Below, piece by piece: positions 34,598 through 43,558 of a stretch of 64,000 bases of DNA. The notes beneath the pieces were generated by a model that had not been told where the DNA came from, did no database searches, and was given only the letters and a program-made list of their open reading frames with translations. The stretch's first letter is position 1. Each line of letters starts with the position of its first letter. The stretch is from Streptomyces asoensis (lineage in GTDB: Bacteria > Actinomycetota > Actinomycetes > Streptomycetales > Streptomycetaceae): assembly GCF_013085465.1 (NCBI RefSeq), contig NZ_CP049838.1:3286001-3350000 (forward strand). The letters are read 5' to 3'. Both the position numbers and the translations under genes were made by a program.

Positions 34598-35485
34598 TCA
34601 CTGGCCCGCCAGACCCGTGTGGGCCACGCCCCGCACGATCTGGCTCTGGAAGAAGACGAACACGAGGATCAGCGGGAGGCCGGCCAGCAGGCCGCCGGCC
34701 ATGAGCTGGGGCCAGACGATGCCGAAGGCGTTCTGCACGGTGGCGATGCCGTTCGGCATGGTCATCAGGTCGGGGTTGTTGGTCACCATGTAGGGCCACA
34801 TGAAGTTGTTCCAGGAGGCGATGAAGGTGAAGATGCCGACCGCCGAGAGGGAGGGCTTCGACAGGGGCAGGACGATCGTGAAGAAGATCCGCCAGCGGCC
34901 CGCGCCGTCGATGAAGGCCGCCTCCTCCAGTTCCTTCGGCAGTGACTGGAAGAACTTGTAGAGGATGTAGACCATCGCCGCCGGCGCGCACTGCGGAAGG
35001 ATCATGCCCCAGTACGTGTCCACCATGCCGAGCGACTGGACCGTGGTGAAGAGCGGGACGCCGAGGATGGCCGGGGAGAACATCAGGCCCGCCATCGTCA
35101 GCGCCATCAGCGCCGACTTGCCCCGGAACTCCGTGCGCGCGAAGCCGTATCCCGCGAGGGAGGCGACCGCGAGGACGATGAAGGTGACGCAGACGGACAC
35201 GACGACCGAGTTCACGAACCAGTTGGGGATGTTGCCGGCCTCGATCACCGCCTTCCAGGACTCCCCGGTGAAGTTTTGCGGGATCCAGTGCGGGGACGTC
35301 ACCGACTCGGTGGGGGTCTTGAGGGACGTCGACAGCGCCCAGGCGAGCGGAGCCAGCCAGACCAGGGAGAGGGCCGCCGCCACCAGCGTGAGGGCGATCT
35401 GGGCCGGGGTCCAGGTGCCGCGCGGCTTGCGCAGCGAGGGAGTCGGGGGCGTCGGCGGCGTGGTCGGCGTGGGCAGCGTCGTCAT
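34598..35485 (-). CDS. Carbohydrate ABC transporter permease (MalG-like)
   Basis: This 295-residue membrane protein has six predicted helices and the EAA-type loop ELEEAAFIDGAGRWRIFFTI, where the ATPase docks. The N-terminus is Thr/Pro-rich. It overlaps the MalF-like permease gene by 4 bp. No ATPase gene is in this operon, as is common for streptomycete CUT1 systems that share the general ATPase MsiK. By context it imports arabino-oligosaccharides. Confidence 0.9.
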   Translation of the reverse strand: MTTLPTPTTPPTPPTPSLRKPRGTWTPAQIALTLVAAALSLVWLAPLAWALSTSLKTPTESVTSPHWIPQNFTGESWKAVIEAGNIPNWFVNSVVVSVCVTFIVLAVASLAGYGFARTEFRGKSALMALTMAGLMFSPAILGVPLFTTVQSLGMVDTYWGMILPQCAPAAMVYILYKFFQSLPKELEEAAFIDGAGRWRIFFTIVLPLSKPSLSAVGIFTFIASWNNFMWPYMVTNNPDLMTMPNGIATVQNAFGIVWPQLMAGGLLAGLPLILVFVFFQSQIVRGVAHTGLAGQ

Positions 35486-36423
35486 CGGGTCGCGACCTCC
35501 TCGCGGTTGCGCAGCAGCCACATCCGCCCGAGGGCGACGGCCGCGACGATGATGAAGAGGATGAAGGAGATCGCGGAGGCGTAGCCCACGCGGTAGCTGG
35601 TGAAGCCCTGTTCGAGGGTGTACTGGACGAAGGTGCGGGTCGATTCCTCGGGGCCCGGGGTGAACTGGTACATCACCACGGCCTGGTCGAAGACCTGGAG
35701 CGAGGCGAGGATCTGTAGGGCGAAGACCAGGCCGGTGATGTTGCGCAGGTTGGGCACGGTGATGTGCAGCATCCGCTGGAAGGCGTTCGCCCCGTCCAGC
35801 TCGGCGGCCTCGTAGAGGTGGTGGGGGATGTTCTGGAGCGCGGCCAGGTAGAGGAGGAAGGAGAAGCCGACCGTCCACCACAGGGTCGCGACGACGACCG
35901 CGAGCATCGCCGTGGACTTCTGGGTGAGCCACGGGGTGTCCAGGCCGAGGACGTGGTTGACCATGCCGTTGGTGGGCTGGAACAGCCACCACCACAGGTT
36001 GCCGATGACCGCGGAGGGAAGCAGGAAGGGCGCGAAGAAGCACAGCCGCCACAGCCACTTGAAGTGCACGGTGTGGTGGGCGATGAGCGCCATCAGCAGG
36101 GCCGCGACGACGATCACCGGGACCACGTAGAGCGTGAACTGCACGCTGTGCCAGAGGGAGTCCCAGACCAGGTCGTCCTTCAGGGCCTCGCGGTAGTTGT
36201 CGAGGCCGACGAAGCCGGTGTGGTCTCCGGAGATATTGGCGTCGGTGAAGCTGAGGTAGAGGCCGCGGACGACCGGCAGCACGACGAACAGTCCGTAGAG
36301 GACGAAGAACGGGGCCACGAACCAGCCGCCGTGCTGGAAGCGGCGGCCCCAGCGGGCGCGGGCGGAGTCGGCGGCGACCGCGGTGCGCGGCGGCAGCGTC
36401 CCGGCGTGCGCGAGCGTGCTCAT
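35482..36423 (-). CDS. Carbohydrate ABC transporter permease (MalF-like)
   Basis: This 313-residue partner permease has six main helices and the docking loop HLYEAAELDGANAFQRMLHI. It overlaps the binding-protein gene upstream and the MalG-like gene downstream by 4 bp each (ATGA), so the three are tightly coupled. Confidence 0.9.
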   Translation of the reverse strand: MSTLAHAGTLPPRTAVAADSARARWGRRFQHGGWFVAPFFVLYGLFVVLPVVRGLYLSFTDANISGDHTGFVGLDNYREALKDDLVWDSLWHSVQFTLYVVPVIVVAALLMALIAHHTVHFKWLWRLCFFAPFLLPSAVIGNLWWWLFQPTNGMVNHVLGLDTPWLTQKSTAMLAVVVATLWWTVGFSFLLYLAALQNIPHHLYEAAELDGANAFQRMLHITVPNLRNITGLVFALQILASLQVFDQAVVMYQFTPGPEESTRTFVQYTLEQGFTSYRVGYASAISFILFIIVAAVALGRMWLLRNREEVATR

Positions 36424-37778
36424 GCGCCGGCTCCCTTCAGCTCCTGGGCTGCCGTGCGGCCGTCCATCGGGTTCTTCATCGCCAGCAGTTGCGCCAGCGC
36501 GGACTTCATCCGGCGGGCCGCCGCGTCCGGGGTGGCGGAGCCCAGGTTGGAGGCGGCCACGATCGGGCCGACGCGCTGGGCGAGGACGCCGGTGGAGCCG
36601 GCGAACCAGATGTGGGGTTCGTTGGCCTGGTGGTCCATGGCGGGGCGTGAGTACTCGTCCTGGGGGGCCAGTTTCAGATAGGCCGGGTCCTTGAAGGTGG
36701 GCAGATATGCCGGGACATGGCCGCCGTTGGCCCAGGTGGTGGCGTGGGTGACCATGTAGGCGGCGAGCCGGTAGGCGCCCTCGTCGGCGTCGCCGCCGCG
36801 GTCGGCCTGGTGCGGCAGGACGAAGGAGTGCGACTCGGCGTGGGTGGCCGGGGTACCGAAGACCGGGGGCAGCGGCTGAGCGCCGTACTCGACCTTCTCG
36901 CCGTTGAAGTACGGCACCGACCAGTTGCCCTCCCAGGTGAACGGCGAACCGGCGAGGAACGCCTCGCCGTCCGCCTCGCCGACGGTGACGTAGCCGTCGG
37001 TGACGTGTTTGCGGAGGAACTCCAGGACCTGGGTGGCCTTGTCGGTGTCGAAGGTGACGGTCGTGTGGTCGTCGTCGAAGTAGGTGCCGCCGAGCTGCTG
37101 GTAGAAGGCGACGAAGAACCACCAGCAGAAGTTCTGGTCGTTGGCGTGCAGGCCGAGCGTCTGCTGCCCCTTCTTCAGCTGCCCCTTGGCCGCCTCCAGG
37201 ATGTCGAACCACTCGTCGGTGGAGCCGGCGGCGGGGAGGCGGCCGGCGGTGTCGAGGAGTCCCGCCTTCTCGCAGACGTCCTTGCGGTAGAAGTTCAGCT
37301 GGACATGGATGTCCAGCGGCAGCGCGTACAGCTCGCCGTCGACGATGCCTCGTTGCCACAGCACCGGGTTGAAGTCGGCCTCGCGTACGCCGTACTCGGC
37401 GAGGAGGTTCACGTCCCAGGGGTCCAGGAGGCGGCCGGGCGCGAAGCCGGGGATGCGGCCCTGGTGCATGACCCCGAGGTCGGGCGCGCGATTGCCGGCG
37501 GCGGCCATGGCGAGCTTGGTGTAGTAGGGGCCGCCCCAGGCGAGGGTGGAGTCCTTCACGGCGATGTCCGGGTGCCCGTCGCGGAAGGCGTCCACCATCG
37601 CGACCTGGTTGGCGCCGTCGCCGCCCTGGAAGAGGTTCCAGTAGCGGACGCGGGTGCGTGCCCCGGCGGCGAGCGCGTCGGCTCCCGTACCGAGGGCGGC
37701 GAAGCCGAAACTCCCCGCCACCGCCAACCCGCCCGCGGCGGCGAGAAGCTGCCTGCGATTCAGGCCAGGTTGTCCCAT
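36420..37778 (-). CDS. Extracellular sugar-binding protein, Tat-exported, probable arabino-oligosaccharide binder
   Basis: This 452-residue CUT1 solute-binding protein has a twin-arginine signal (NRRQLLAAAGGLAVAGSFGF) and no lipobox cysteine, ending near ALAAGA, so it may be released or held by other means. The mature part has RVRYWNLFQGGDGANQVAM and the aromatic-rich FCWWFFVAFYQQLGGTYFDD typical of sugar binders. The ATG at 37778 is preferred over 37868, which falls in the -35 box. It is first in an operon with two permeases and the GH51 enzyme. The promoter matches that of the GH43 arabinanase. Confidence 0.88.
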   Translation of the reverse strand: MGQPGLNRRQLLAAAGGLAVAGSFGFAALGTGADALAAGARTRVRYWNLFQGGDGANQVAMVDAFRDGHPDIAVKDSTLAWGGPYYTKLAMAAAGNRAPDLGVMHQGRIPGFAPGRLLDPWDVNLLAEYGVREADFNPVLWQRGIVDGELYALPLDIHVQLNFYRKDVCEKAGLLDTAGRLPAAGSTDEWFDILEAAKGQLKKGQQTLGLHANDQNFCWWFFVAFYQQLGGTYFDDDHTTVTFDTDKATQVLEFLRKHVTDGYVTVGEADGEAFLAGSPFTWEGNWSVPYFNGEKVEYGAQPLPPVFGTPATHAESHSFVLPHQADRGGDADEGAYRLAAYMVTHATTWANGGHVPAYLPTFKDPAYLKLAPQDEYSRPAMDHQANEPHIWFAGSTGVLAQRVGPIVAASNLGSATPDAAARRMKSALAQLLAMKNPMDGRTAAQELKGAGA

Positions 37779-37800
37779 ACCTTGCCCCTGTCGTTCAACT

Positions 37801-37868
37801 GGTTCGACATTTCGAATTCTGCTCGCAACTTCGAACGGGACCGTAAAATCGATGCGCCTGCACGTCAA
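37801..37868 (-). promoter_or_regulatory. Promoter and operators of the arabino-oligosaccharide transporter operon
   Basis: On the minus strand: -35 TTGACG (37868-37863), 17-bp spacer, -10 TACGGT (37845-37840). Both boxes and the spacing are the same as before the GH43 gene. Downstream of the predicted start are two motif copies: GTTCGAAGTTGCGAG (about 37822-37836) and GAAATGTCGAACC (37813-37801), the latter matching 11 of 13 positions of the motif shared with the IclR gene. Confidence 0.75.
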
Positions 37869-38004
37869 TGGTTTTGACGGGATCTATGACAGCGCTTTCT
37901 ATCGGCGGCCCCCGGTGACCCCGTGAAGACTTCCCGTGACGTGGGCACAACCGGCCGCGTAGGCTCGAACGGGCTGCCGTACGGCGGTTGAGAAGGGGGA
38001 GCGG

Positions 38005-38628
38005 ATGGACATCGCGGGCGCGCGCGGGAGGGCGGCCCGGATCGGCTCGGCGCTGCGGCGCGCGAGGACCGGACCGGCCATGCGCGAGCTGACCGGCGAT
38101 CTCTCCGCCGCGCTACGGGCGCGCCCCGGCCGGCCGGCCGGTGTGCGGGACGTGTGCCGGGCGCTGTGCGAGGAGATGTCCGCGCGGCGCGGCGGGCGCC
38201 CCGTCGAGGTGCGGTTCGAGCGGTTCCCCGACGAGATCGAGGTGACCGGGCTCTGGGTGGAGTTCCAGGACTTCGACCTGGTCATCGTCGAGGAGCGGGC
38301 CGAGGACGTGCAACAGCTGGTCATACTCGGCCATGAGTTGTGGCATCTGCACGCCGGTCACCGGCATCACCACCACGGCGTCGGCACGGTGGCGGCGGGC
38401 GTGCTGGCCGGACAGTCCGGCTGGGACTCCCTCGCGCTGACCGTCGCCGCCCGCAACGGCTCCCGGGAGGACGACGAGGCCGAGGCCGACGACTTCGGCC
38501 ACCGTCTCGCCGCCCGCTTCCGGCGCTACCTGTCCGACTCGGGACCGGCCGCCGCCGGACCGGGCGGGGAGACCGCCGCCGTCCAGCGGACGCTGGGCTA
38601 TCGCGGGCGCAGGGACACGGCGCGGTGA
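38005..38628 (+). CDS. ImmA/IrrE-like putative metallopeptidase (toxin-like component)
   Basis: This 207-residue soluble protein has a zinc-binding HExxH motif in LVILGHELWHLHAGHRHHHH (near residue 112) and a downstream acidic helix EDDEAEADDFGHRLAARF that could give the third ligand. Such proteins are often annotated as toxin components next to MAB_1171c-type membrane proteins in streptomycetes. ImmA-type peptidases cut repressors, but no helix-turn-helix partner is present here. The stop overlaps the next gene (GTGA), and GGGGGAGCGG precedes the ATG. Confidence 0.75.
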   Translation: MDIAGARGRAARIGSALRRARTGPAMRELTGDLSAALRARPGRPAGVRDVCRALCEEMSARRGGRPVEVRFERFPDEIEVTGLWVEFQDFDLVIVEERAEDVQQLVILGHELWHLHAGHRHHHHGVGTVAAGVLAGQSGWDSLALTVAARNGSREDDEAEADDFGHRLAARFRRYLSDSGPAAAGPGGETAAVQRTLGYRGRRDTAR

Positions 38629-39893
38629 GCCACGGGCTGTACGTCTCCTTCTGGCTGCCCACCGTGGTCCTGGGCGCGGCCCTCGCCATCAAGCTGCCCA
38701 GCATCCTCAAGCTCTGGCGGGACCCGCTGCTGCGCGCCGTCGGCGGTCTGCTGGTCTTCGCCTGCGCCGTGTTCGTCTTCGCGGCCCCCAAGACCATCGC
38801 CTGGACCAACCGGGTCACCGGCGTGCCGAACATCGCGGCGCCCTGGGTGTACTCGCTGCTCACCGCGCTCTCCGCGTCCTGGCTGCTGCTGATCATCGCC
38901 TGGCGCAACGGCCGTACCGAGCGCTCGGCCCAGACCCGCCGGGCGACCCGCTGGGTGGTCTCCGTCTACGCGGGGGTGGTCGTCGCGCTGTGGGTGCTCT
39001 TCGCGCTCGCCGACGTCCCCGTGGAACAGATCCGGGACCTGGACACGTACTACGCCAACACGCCCTTCATGCGCGAGGAGATCCTGCTCTACCTGGTCGC
39101 GCACACGGTGGCCTGCTCGGTCACCGCCCGGCTCGTCTGGAACTGGAGCCGCACCGAGGGCCTCGACGCCTGGCTGCGCTGGGGACTCCGGTTCCTGGGG
39201 GCCGGCTATGTGACGAACCTGCTGTTCAGCGCGGCCAAGCTGACGGCCGTCGGGGCCCGCTGGACCGGGCACGACCTGGACTGGCTGAACACCAACATCG
39301 CCCCGTCGGCCGCGTGCATCGCCGCCACCCTGGTCGCGATCGGCTTCATCGTCCCGCACGCCGGCCAGTACCTCCAGGAACGGTGGCGGATCCGCCGCCG
39401 GCACCGGAGCCTGCGGCCCCTGTCCCGGCTGATGCGGAGCGTCACCGGCGCCCGCGAGCCCTTCGACCTGCGCGCCACGCCGGAACTGCGGCTGATCCGG
39501 CGCGAGACGTTCATCCGCGACGCGCTGCTCCAGCTCGCCCGGCACCTCGACGACGACCTGCGCGCGCGGTCCTACGACGCCGGCGTCGCCCTCGGCTTCG
39601 AGCGCGGCCGGGCGCAGGCCCTCGCCGCCGCCGTGACGCTCCTGGACGCGGTCGAGGCCCGGGCACGGGCGCTGCGGCACCCGGAGCCCCCGGAGGCCGC
39701 CGCCGCCCCCACGCCCCCCACCTCCCCCACCGCCTCGTCCGACCCGTCCGGGTCCTCCTCCTCCCGTCCGGACACCACCTATCTCCTGCGGGAGATCCAG
39801 GCCGTGTCCCGCGTCCTTCGCCACCCCGTCGACATCCAGGCGGTCCGCGCTCACGCGGCCGCCCCGGCAGAGAGCATGTCCACGCATGAGTGA
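38625..39893 (+). CDS. MAB_1171c-type membrane protein
   Basis: This 422-residue protein has seven or eight transmembrane helices in the first 250 residues and a cytoplasmic C-terminal domain. It starts SHGLYVSFWLPTVVLGAALA; the soluble part begins with RRRHRSLRPLSRLMRSVTGA and includes FDLRATPELRLIRRETFIRD, matching the putative-transporter family named after mycobacterial MAB_1171c. A Pro/Ser/Thr-rich linker precedes the last 40 residues. Function is unknown. It is overlapped upstream by the ImmA-like gene and downstream by the FAD protein. Confidence 0.8.
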   Translation: MSHGLYVSFWLPTVVLGAALAIKLPSILKLWRDPLLRAVGGLLVFACAVFVFAAPKTIAWTNRVTGVPNIAAPWVYSLLTALSASWLLLIIAWRNGRTERSAQTRRATRWVVSVYAGVVVALWVLFALADVPVEQIRDLDTYYANTPFMREEILLYLVAHTVACSVTARLVWNWSRTEGLDAWLRWGLRFLGAGYVTNLLFSAAKLTAVGARWTGHDLDWLNTNIAPSAACIAATLVAIGFIVPHAGQYLQERWRIRRRHRSLRPLSRLMRSVTGAREPFDLRATPELRLIRRETFIRDALLQLARHLDDDLRARSYDAGVALGFERGRAQALAAAVTLLDAVEARARALRHPEPPEAAAAPTPPTSPTASSDPSGSSSSRPDTTYLLREIQAVSRVLRHPVDIQAVRAHAAAPAESMSTHE

Positions 39894-41490
39894 ACCCTCC
39901 AACCCCGCCAGAACCGCCGTAGTCCTGGGGGGATCCCATGCGGGCATGCTCGCGGCACGCGCCCTGGCCGGCCTCGCCGACCGGGTCGTCGTCGTCGAGC
40001 GGGACGTACTGCCCGACGGCCCCGCCCCGCGTAAGGGACTGCCGCAGGCCCGCCACGCCCACATGCTGTGGTCGGGCGGGGTGCGGGCGGTGGAGGAACT
40101 GCTGCCGGGCGTCACCGAGGCCCTCCTGGCCGCCGGGGCACGCCGGGCGCCGGTCACCACGGACATGGTCGTCATGGGCGCACGGGGCTGGTTCCGACGG
40201 TGGCCCGAGTCGCACCACGTGATCCTGGCCGGCCGCGACCTCCTGGACGCGACGATCCGCGCGCAGGTCCTCGCGGACGACCGGATCGAACTGCTCTCCG
40301 GCGTAGAGGTACTGGGCCTGACGGGCGACGCGGGGACGGTCACGGGGGTGCGGGTGAGAGCCCGGACCGGCACCGCGCCGGGAGCCGCCGCGGTGCCGGA
40401 CGCGAGGACGGGGGCTGCGGGCGGAGACGCCCGTTCGTCGACGGGCTCGAACACAGCCGCAGACCCGGCCCCGGACTCCGGCTCGGCTACGAGCGCAGGG
40501 CCGGACGCGGGCGCGGGTACGGCTCCGGACGCGGACGCGGGCGCGGGCGCGGGCCCGGGCCCGGAGGCGGGTGCGGAGTGGGTGGTTTCCGGGGGGCTGG
40601 TGGTCGACGCGACCGGGCGCGGGTCGCGGGTCGGCCGGTGGCTGACCGAGCTGGGGCTGCCCGAGGTGGAGCGGCGGGAGGTGGACTCCGGGCTGGCGTA
40701 CGCCAGTCGTCTCTATCGCGCGCCCGAGCAGGCCCGGTCCGGGTATCCGATCGTCAACGTGCAGCCCGACCCGCGTGCCGAGGGGCCGGGACGGGCGGGG
40801 TTTCTGCTGCCCATCGAGGACGGGCACTGGATCGTCACGCTCAACGGCACCCGGGGCGGCGAACCCTCCACCGAGAGCGACGACTTCGTCCGCTTCGCCC
40901 GCGAGGAACTGCGCCACCCCGTCATCGGTGAGCTCATCGAGCAGGCCGAGCCGGTCTCCGACGTGGCGTACACCCGGGCCACCGTCAACCGTCGCCACTT
41001 CTACGAGCGGATGCCGGTCTGGCCGGAGAACCTCACCGTCGTCGGCGACGCCCTCGCCGCGTACAACCCGCTCTACGGCCACGGTCTGGCCGTAGCCGCC
41101 CAGAGCGCGGTGATCCTGCGGGACGTGGTGCGCCGACGGGGATGGGGCTCCGCGGGGCTGTCCCGGCGGGTGCAGAAGGCGGTGGCCCGGCCCGTGAGCA
41201 CCGCGTGGGACCTCGCCGTCGGCCAGGACGTGTTCTGTCCGGGCGCGACGGAGGACGGGCCCACCCTCCGCGACCGGCTCGTGGCCGCGTATGTCGGCCG
41301 CCTGATGCTCACGGCCACCGGCAACGGACGGATCGCCCGCCGGGTGACGGACGTGACGTCGCTGGAGCGGGGGCCTGAGGTGCTGCTGGCTCCGTCGGTG
41401 CTGCTGGCGGCCGCGATGGGGCCGTGGAAACCGGCGTTGACCGGACCGCCGTTGACCGGGGACGAGTTGAAGCGGGCGGGGCTGGAGTAG
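39886..41490 (+). CDS. FAD-dependent oxidoreductase with a low-complexity insertion
   Basis: This 534-residue flavoprotein has the FAD motif AVVLGGSHAGMLAARALAG at the N-terminus, VVDATGRGSRVGRWL near residue 240 and the GD motif LTVVGDALAAYNPLYGHGLA near 390, as in geranylgeranyl-reductase-like or squalene-epoxidase-like monooxygenases. An Ala/Gly/Asp-rich segment (about 163-228) is inserted before VVDATGRGSR; it is absent from typical members and probably forms a loop. The gene overlaps the membrane protein by 8 bp, so all three are one operon. Substrate is unknown. Confidence 0.82.
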   Translation: MSEPSNPARTAVVLGGSHAGMLAARALAGLADRVVVVERDVLPDGPAPRKGLPQARHAHMLWSGGVRAVEELLPGVTEALLAAGARRAPVTTDMVVMGARGWFRRWPESHHVILAGRDLLDATIRAQVLADDRIELLSGVEVLGLTGDAGTVTGVRVRARTGTAPGAAAVPDARTGAAGGDARSSTGSNTAADPAPDSGSATSAGPDAGAGTAPDADAGAGAGPGPEAGAEWVVSGGLVVDATGRGSRVGRWLTELGLPEVERREVDSGLAYASRLYRAPEQARSGYPIVNVQPDPRAEGPGRAGFLLPIEDGHWIVTLNGTRGGEPSTESDDFVRFAREELRHPVIGELIEQAEPVSDVAYTRATVNRRHFYERMPVWPENLTVVGDALAAYNPLYGHGLAVAAQSAVILRDVVRRRGWGSAGLSRRVQKAVARPVSTAWDLAVGQDVFCPGATEDGPTLRDRLVAAYVGRLMLTATGNGRIARRVTDVTSLERGPEVLLAPSVLLAAAMGPWKPALTGPPLTGDELKRAGLE

Positions 41491-41509
41491 CCCCGGGCGC
41501 CGGGCGGAC

Positions 41510-41880
41510 GGCCGGTGCCGAGCGGACGGGCGGCACGGGCCGTCCACCTGCCCTGCACCGGACCGCCCGCGCGCACCGGGCCGTCGGCCCGCCCTGCGCC
41601 GATCCGGCTACCCGCACCGCCCTGAACCGGGCCGCCCGCGCCGCACCGGGCGCTCGGCCCGTCCTGCCGAGCCGGCTACCCGCACCGAGCCGCCCACGCC
41701 CCACCAGGCCGTCGGCCCGCCCTGCGCCGATCCGGCCCCGTCCGTGCCGCCTTGCACCGAGCCGCCCGCGCCGCACAGGGCCCGTCGGGCCGCCCTGCAC
41801 CTAGCCGCCCGCGCCGCGCAGGGCCGCCCGCGCCCCACCAGGCCGTCGGCGCGCCCTGCGCCGGGCCGAGTGCCCGGGTT
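41510..41880. repeat. Degenerate tandem repeats in a gene-free GC-rich stretch
   Basis: The 412 bp between the FAD gene and the SMP-30 gene hold no credible gene. A core CCGTCGGCCCGCCCTGCGCC recurs at about 41582, 41709 and (with one change) 41846, spacing about 127-137 bp, with related shorter units between (CCGCCCGCGCCGCA). It can form extensive hairpins and may end transcription of the two converging operons. Confidence 0.65.
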
Positions 41881-41902
41881 CGTCTGCCCGTCGGGCCCGG
41901 GT

Positions 41903-42754
41903 TCAGCCCGCGAACGCCGGTTGGGGCAGTCCCTTCCCGGCGCTCGGTACCACCAGCAGCGATCCCGCCACCGGGTGCGGTGATTCCAGGCCCACCCGGG
42001 CGGTGGTGATGTACAGGTCGGTCAGGTCGGCCCCGCCGAACGCGCAGGCCGTGACCCTCGGGGTCGGGAGGGTGAGCACCCGGTCAAGTTCGCCCGCCGG
42101 GGTGTAGCGGCGTACCGCTCCCCCGTCCCACAGCGCCACCCACACACAGCCGTCGGCGTCCACGGTGAGGCCGTCGGGGAAGCCGGCGCCGTCCTCGATC
42201 TCGACGAGGGTGCGGCGGTCGCTCACCCGCCCGTCCGCCGAGTACGCGAAGACGTCGACCCGGCGCGTCGGCGAGTCGATGTAGTACATCAGCGTCCCGT
42301 CCGGGCTCCAGCCCGTGCCGTTGCTGACCGCCACGTCGTCGAGGACCGGCTGGGCCGAGCCGTCGCCGGTGACCCGGAACAGGGTGCCGCCGCCCGGGGC
42401 CTCGTCGTAGCGCATGGTGCCGGCCCAGAGGGAGCCGTCGGGCGCTACGGCGGCGTCGTTGGCGCGGCGGCCGGGGACCGGCTCGTGGTGCAGCCAGCGA
42501 AAGCTGCCGTCCGGGTCGAGCAGGCCCACGCCGTCCCGGAGGTTGAGGACCAGGCCGCCCCCGGCGCGGGGCTTGGCCGCGCCCACGTGCTGGTCGGTCA
42601 CCCGGACCGTGCGGTGGCCGGTCGAGGGGTCGTAGCCGTGCAGGCGGGAGCCGAGTATGTCGAGCCAGAGGAGCCGGCCGGTGGCCGGGTCCCAGGTCGG
42701 TCCCTCGCCGAGGGTCGCCTCGGCCCGCACGGCCACCTCGTACGACGTCGTCAT
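41903..42754 (-). CDS. SMP-30/gluconolactonase/regucalcin family lactonase
   Basis: This 283-residue six-bladed propeller enzyme starts with ATLGEGPTWDPATGRLLWLD, including the metal-binding Glu of GEGP. The metal-binding Asn is in VSNGTGWSPDGTLMYYIDS and the catalytic Asp in FPDGLTVDADGCVWVALW. Such enzymes open sugar lactones to aldonic acids. The start overlaps the IclR stop by 4 bp. With the dehydrogenase and dehydratase at 16-18 kb it would supply the missing hydrolysis step; the linkage is through the shared motif only. Confidence 0.88.
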   Translation of the reverse strand: MTTSYEVAVRAEATLGEGPTWDPATGRLLWLDILGSRLHGYDPSTGHRTVRVTDQHVGAAKPRAGGGLVLNLRDGVGLLDPDGSFRWLHHEPVPGRRANDAAVAPDGSLWAGTMRYDEAPGGGTLFRVTGDGSAQPVLDDVAVSNGTGWSPDGTLMYYIDSPTRRVDVFAYSADGRVSDRRTLVEIEDGAGFPDGLTVDADGCVWVALWDGGAVRRYTPAGELDRVLTLPTPRVTACAFGGADLTDLYITTARVGLESPHPVAGSLLVVPSAGKGLPQPAFAG

Positions 42755-43524
42755 GCCACGCTCCGGTAGCCCAGCAGCTCGGACAGCTCGGCGGCGCCCT
42801 TCGCGGCGAGCTGCTCCAGTTCCACGCGGCGCTCGTCGCTCCAGCGGATCATCGGCACGGAGATGGACAGGGCGGCGACGACCTGGCCCGTGCGGTCGCG
42901 CACCGGCGCCGCCACACAGCTGACGTCCGGGTTGGACTCGCGGCTCTCCACCGCGACGCCCCGCTCCCGGATCTCCGCCAGGGCCTCGCGCAGGGCGCCG
43001 GGCTCGGTGATGCTGTTCGGGGTCATCCGGATCAGGTCGGCGTCGTCGGGGATGCGTGCGCTGAGCTCCGGCTCGGAGAGCGAGGCCAGCAGCATCTTGC
43101 CGACGGAGGTGCAGTGGGCCGGAAGACGACGGCCGGCGGCCGACACCATCCGGACCGCGTGCGTGGAGTCGACCTTGGCGATGTAGATGACGTCCGTGCC
43201 CTCCAGGATCGCCACGTGGACCGTCTCGTCACACGTCTCAGCGACGGTGCGCGCAACCTGCTGACCCTCGGCGGCGAGGTCGAGCTGCTCGGCGTAGCGG
43301 CTGCCGAGCTGGTAAGGACGTACGCCCAGGCGGTACCGTCCGGGCTGTCCCGGTACGGCCACGATGTACGACCGCGCCGAGAGCGTGGTCACCAATTCGT
43401 GCACGGTGGTGCGCGGAAGCTGGAGCTTGCGCACGATGTCGGGGGCGGAGAGCGAACCGTCCCCGTCGAGGAAGAGCTCGAGAATGTCGAGAGCTCGGGT
43501 CACGGCAGGTACGAGGCGTCCCAC
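42751..43524 (-). CDS. IclR family transcriptional regulator
   Basis: This 257-residue protein has an IclR helix-turn-helix at about residues 8-68 (AVTRALDILELFL, then RKLQLPRTTVHELVTTL) and an effector domain with LPAHCTSVGKMLLA, SRESNPDVSCVAAPVRDRTG and ALSISVPMIRWSD. The GTG start follows a strong AGGGAGGGGG. It is co-transcribed with the SMP-30 lactonase. Its upstream region carries an 11-bp inverted repeat and the 13-mer shared with the sugar-acid operon, making it the best candidate for the regulator of both. IclR proteins can repress or activate. Confidence 0.9.
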   Translation of the reverse strand: MGRLVPAVTRALDILELFLDGDGSLSAPDIVRKLQLPRTTVHELVTTLSARSYIVAVPGQPGRYRLGVRPYQLGSRYAEQLDLAAEGQQVARTVAETCDETVHVAILEGTDVIYIAKVDSTHAVRMVSAAGRRLPAHCTSVGKMLLASLSEPELSARIPDDADLIRMTPNSITEPGALREALAEIRERGVAVESRESNPDVSCVAAPVRDRTGQVVAALSISVPMIRWSDERRVELEQLAAKGAAELSELLGYRSVA

Positions 43525-43558
43525 AACCGGCCCCCTCCCTTAGGTAGTCGTTCTCAGT

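Noticed and set aside
36420..37868. Longer start for the arabino-oligosaccharide binding protein
   Set aside because: The upstream start lies in the -35 box and would put 30 charged residues before the Tat signal.
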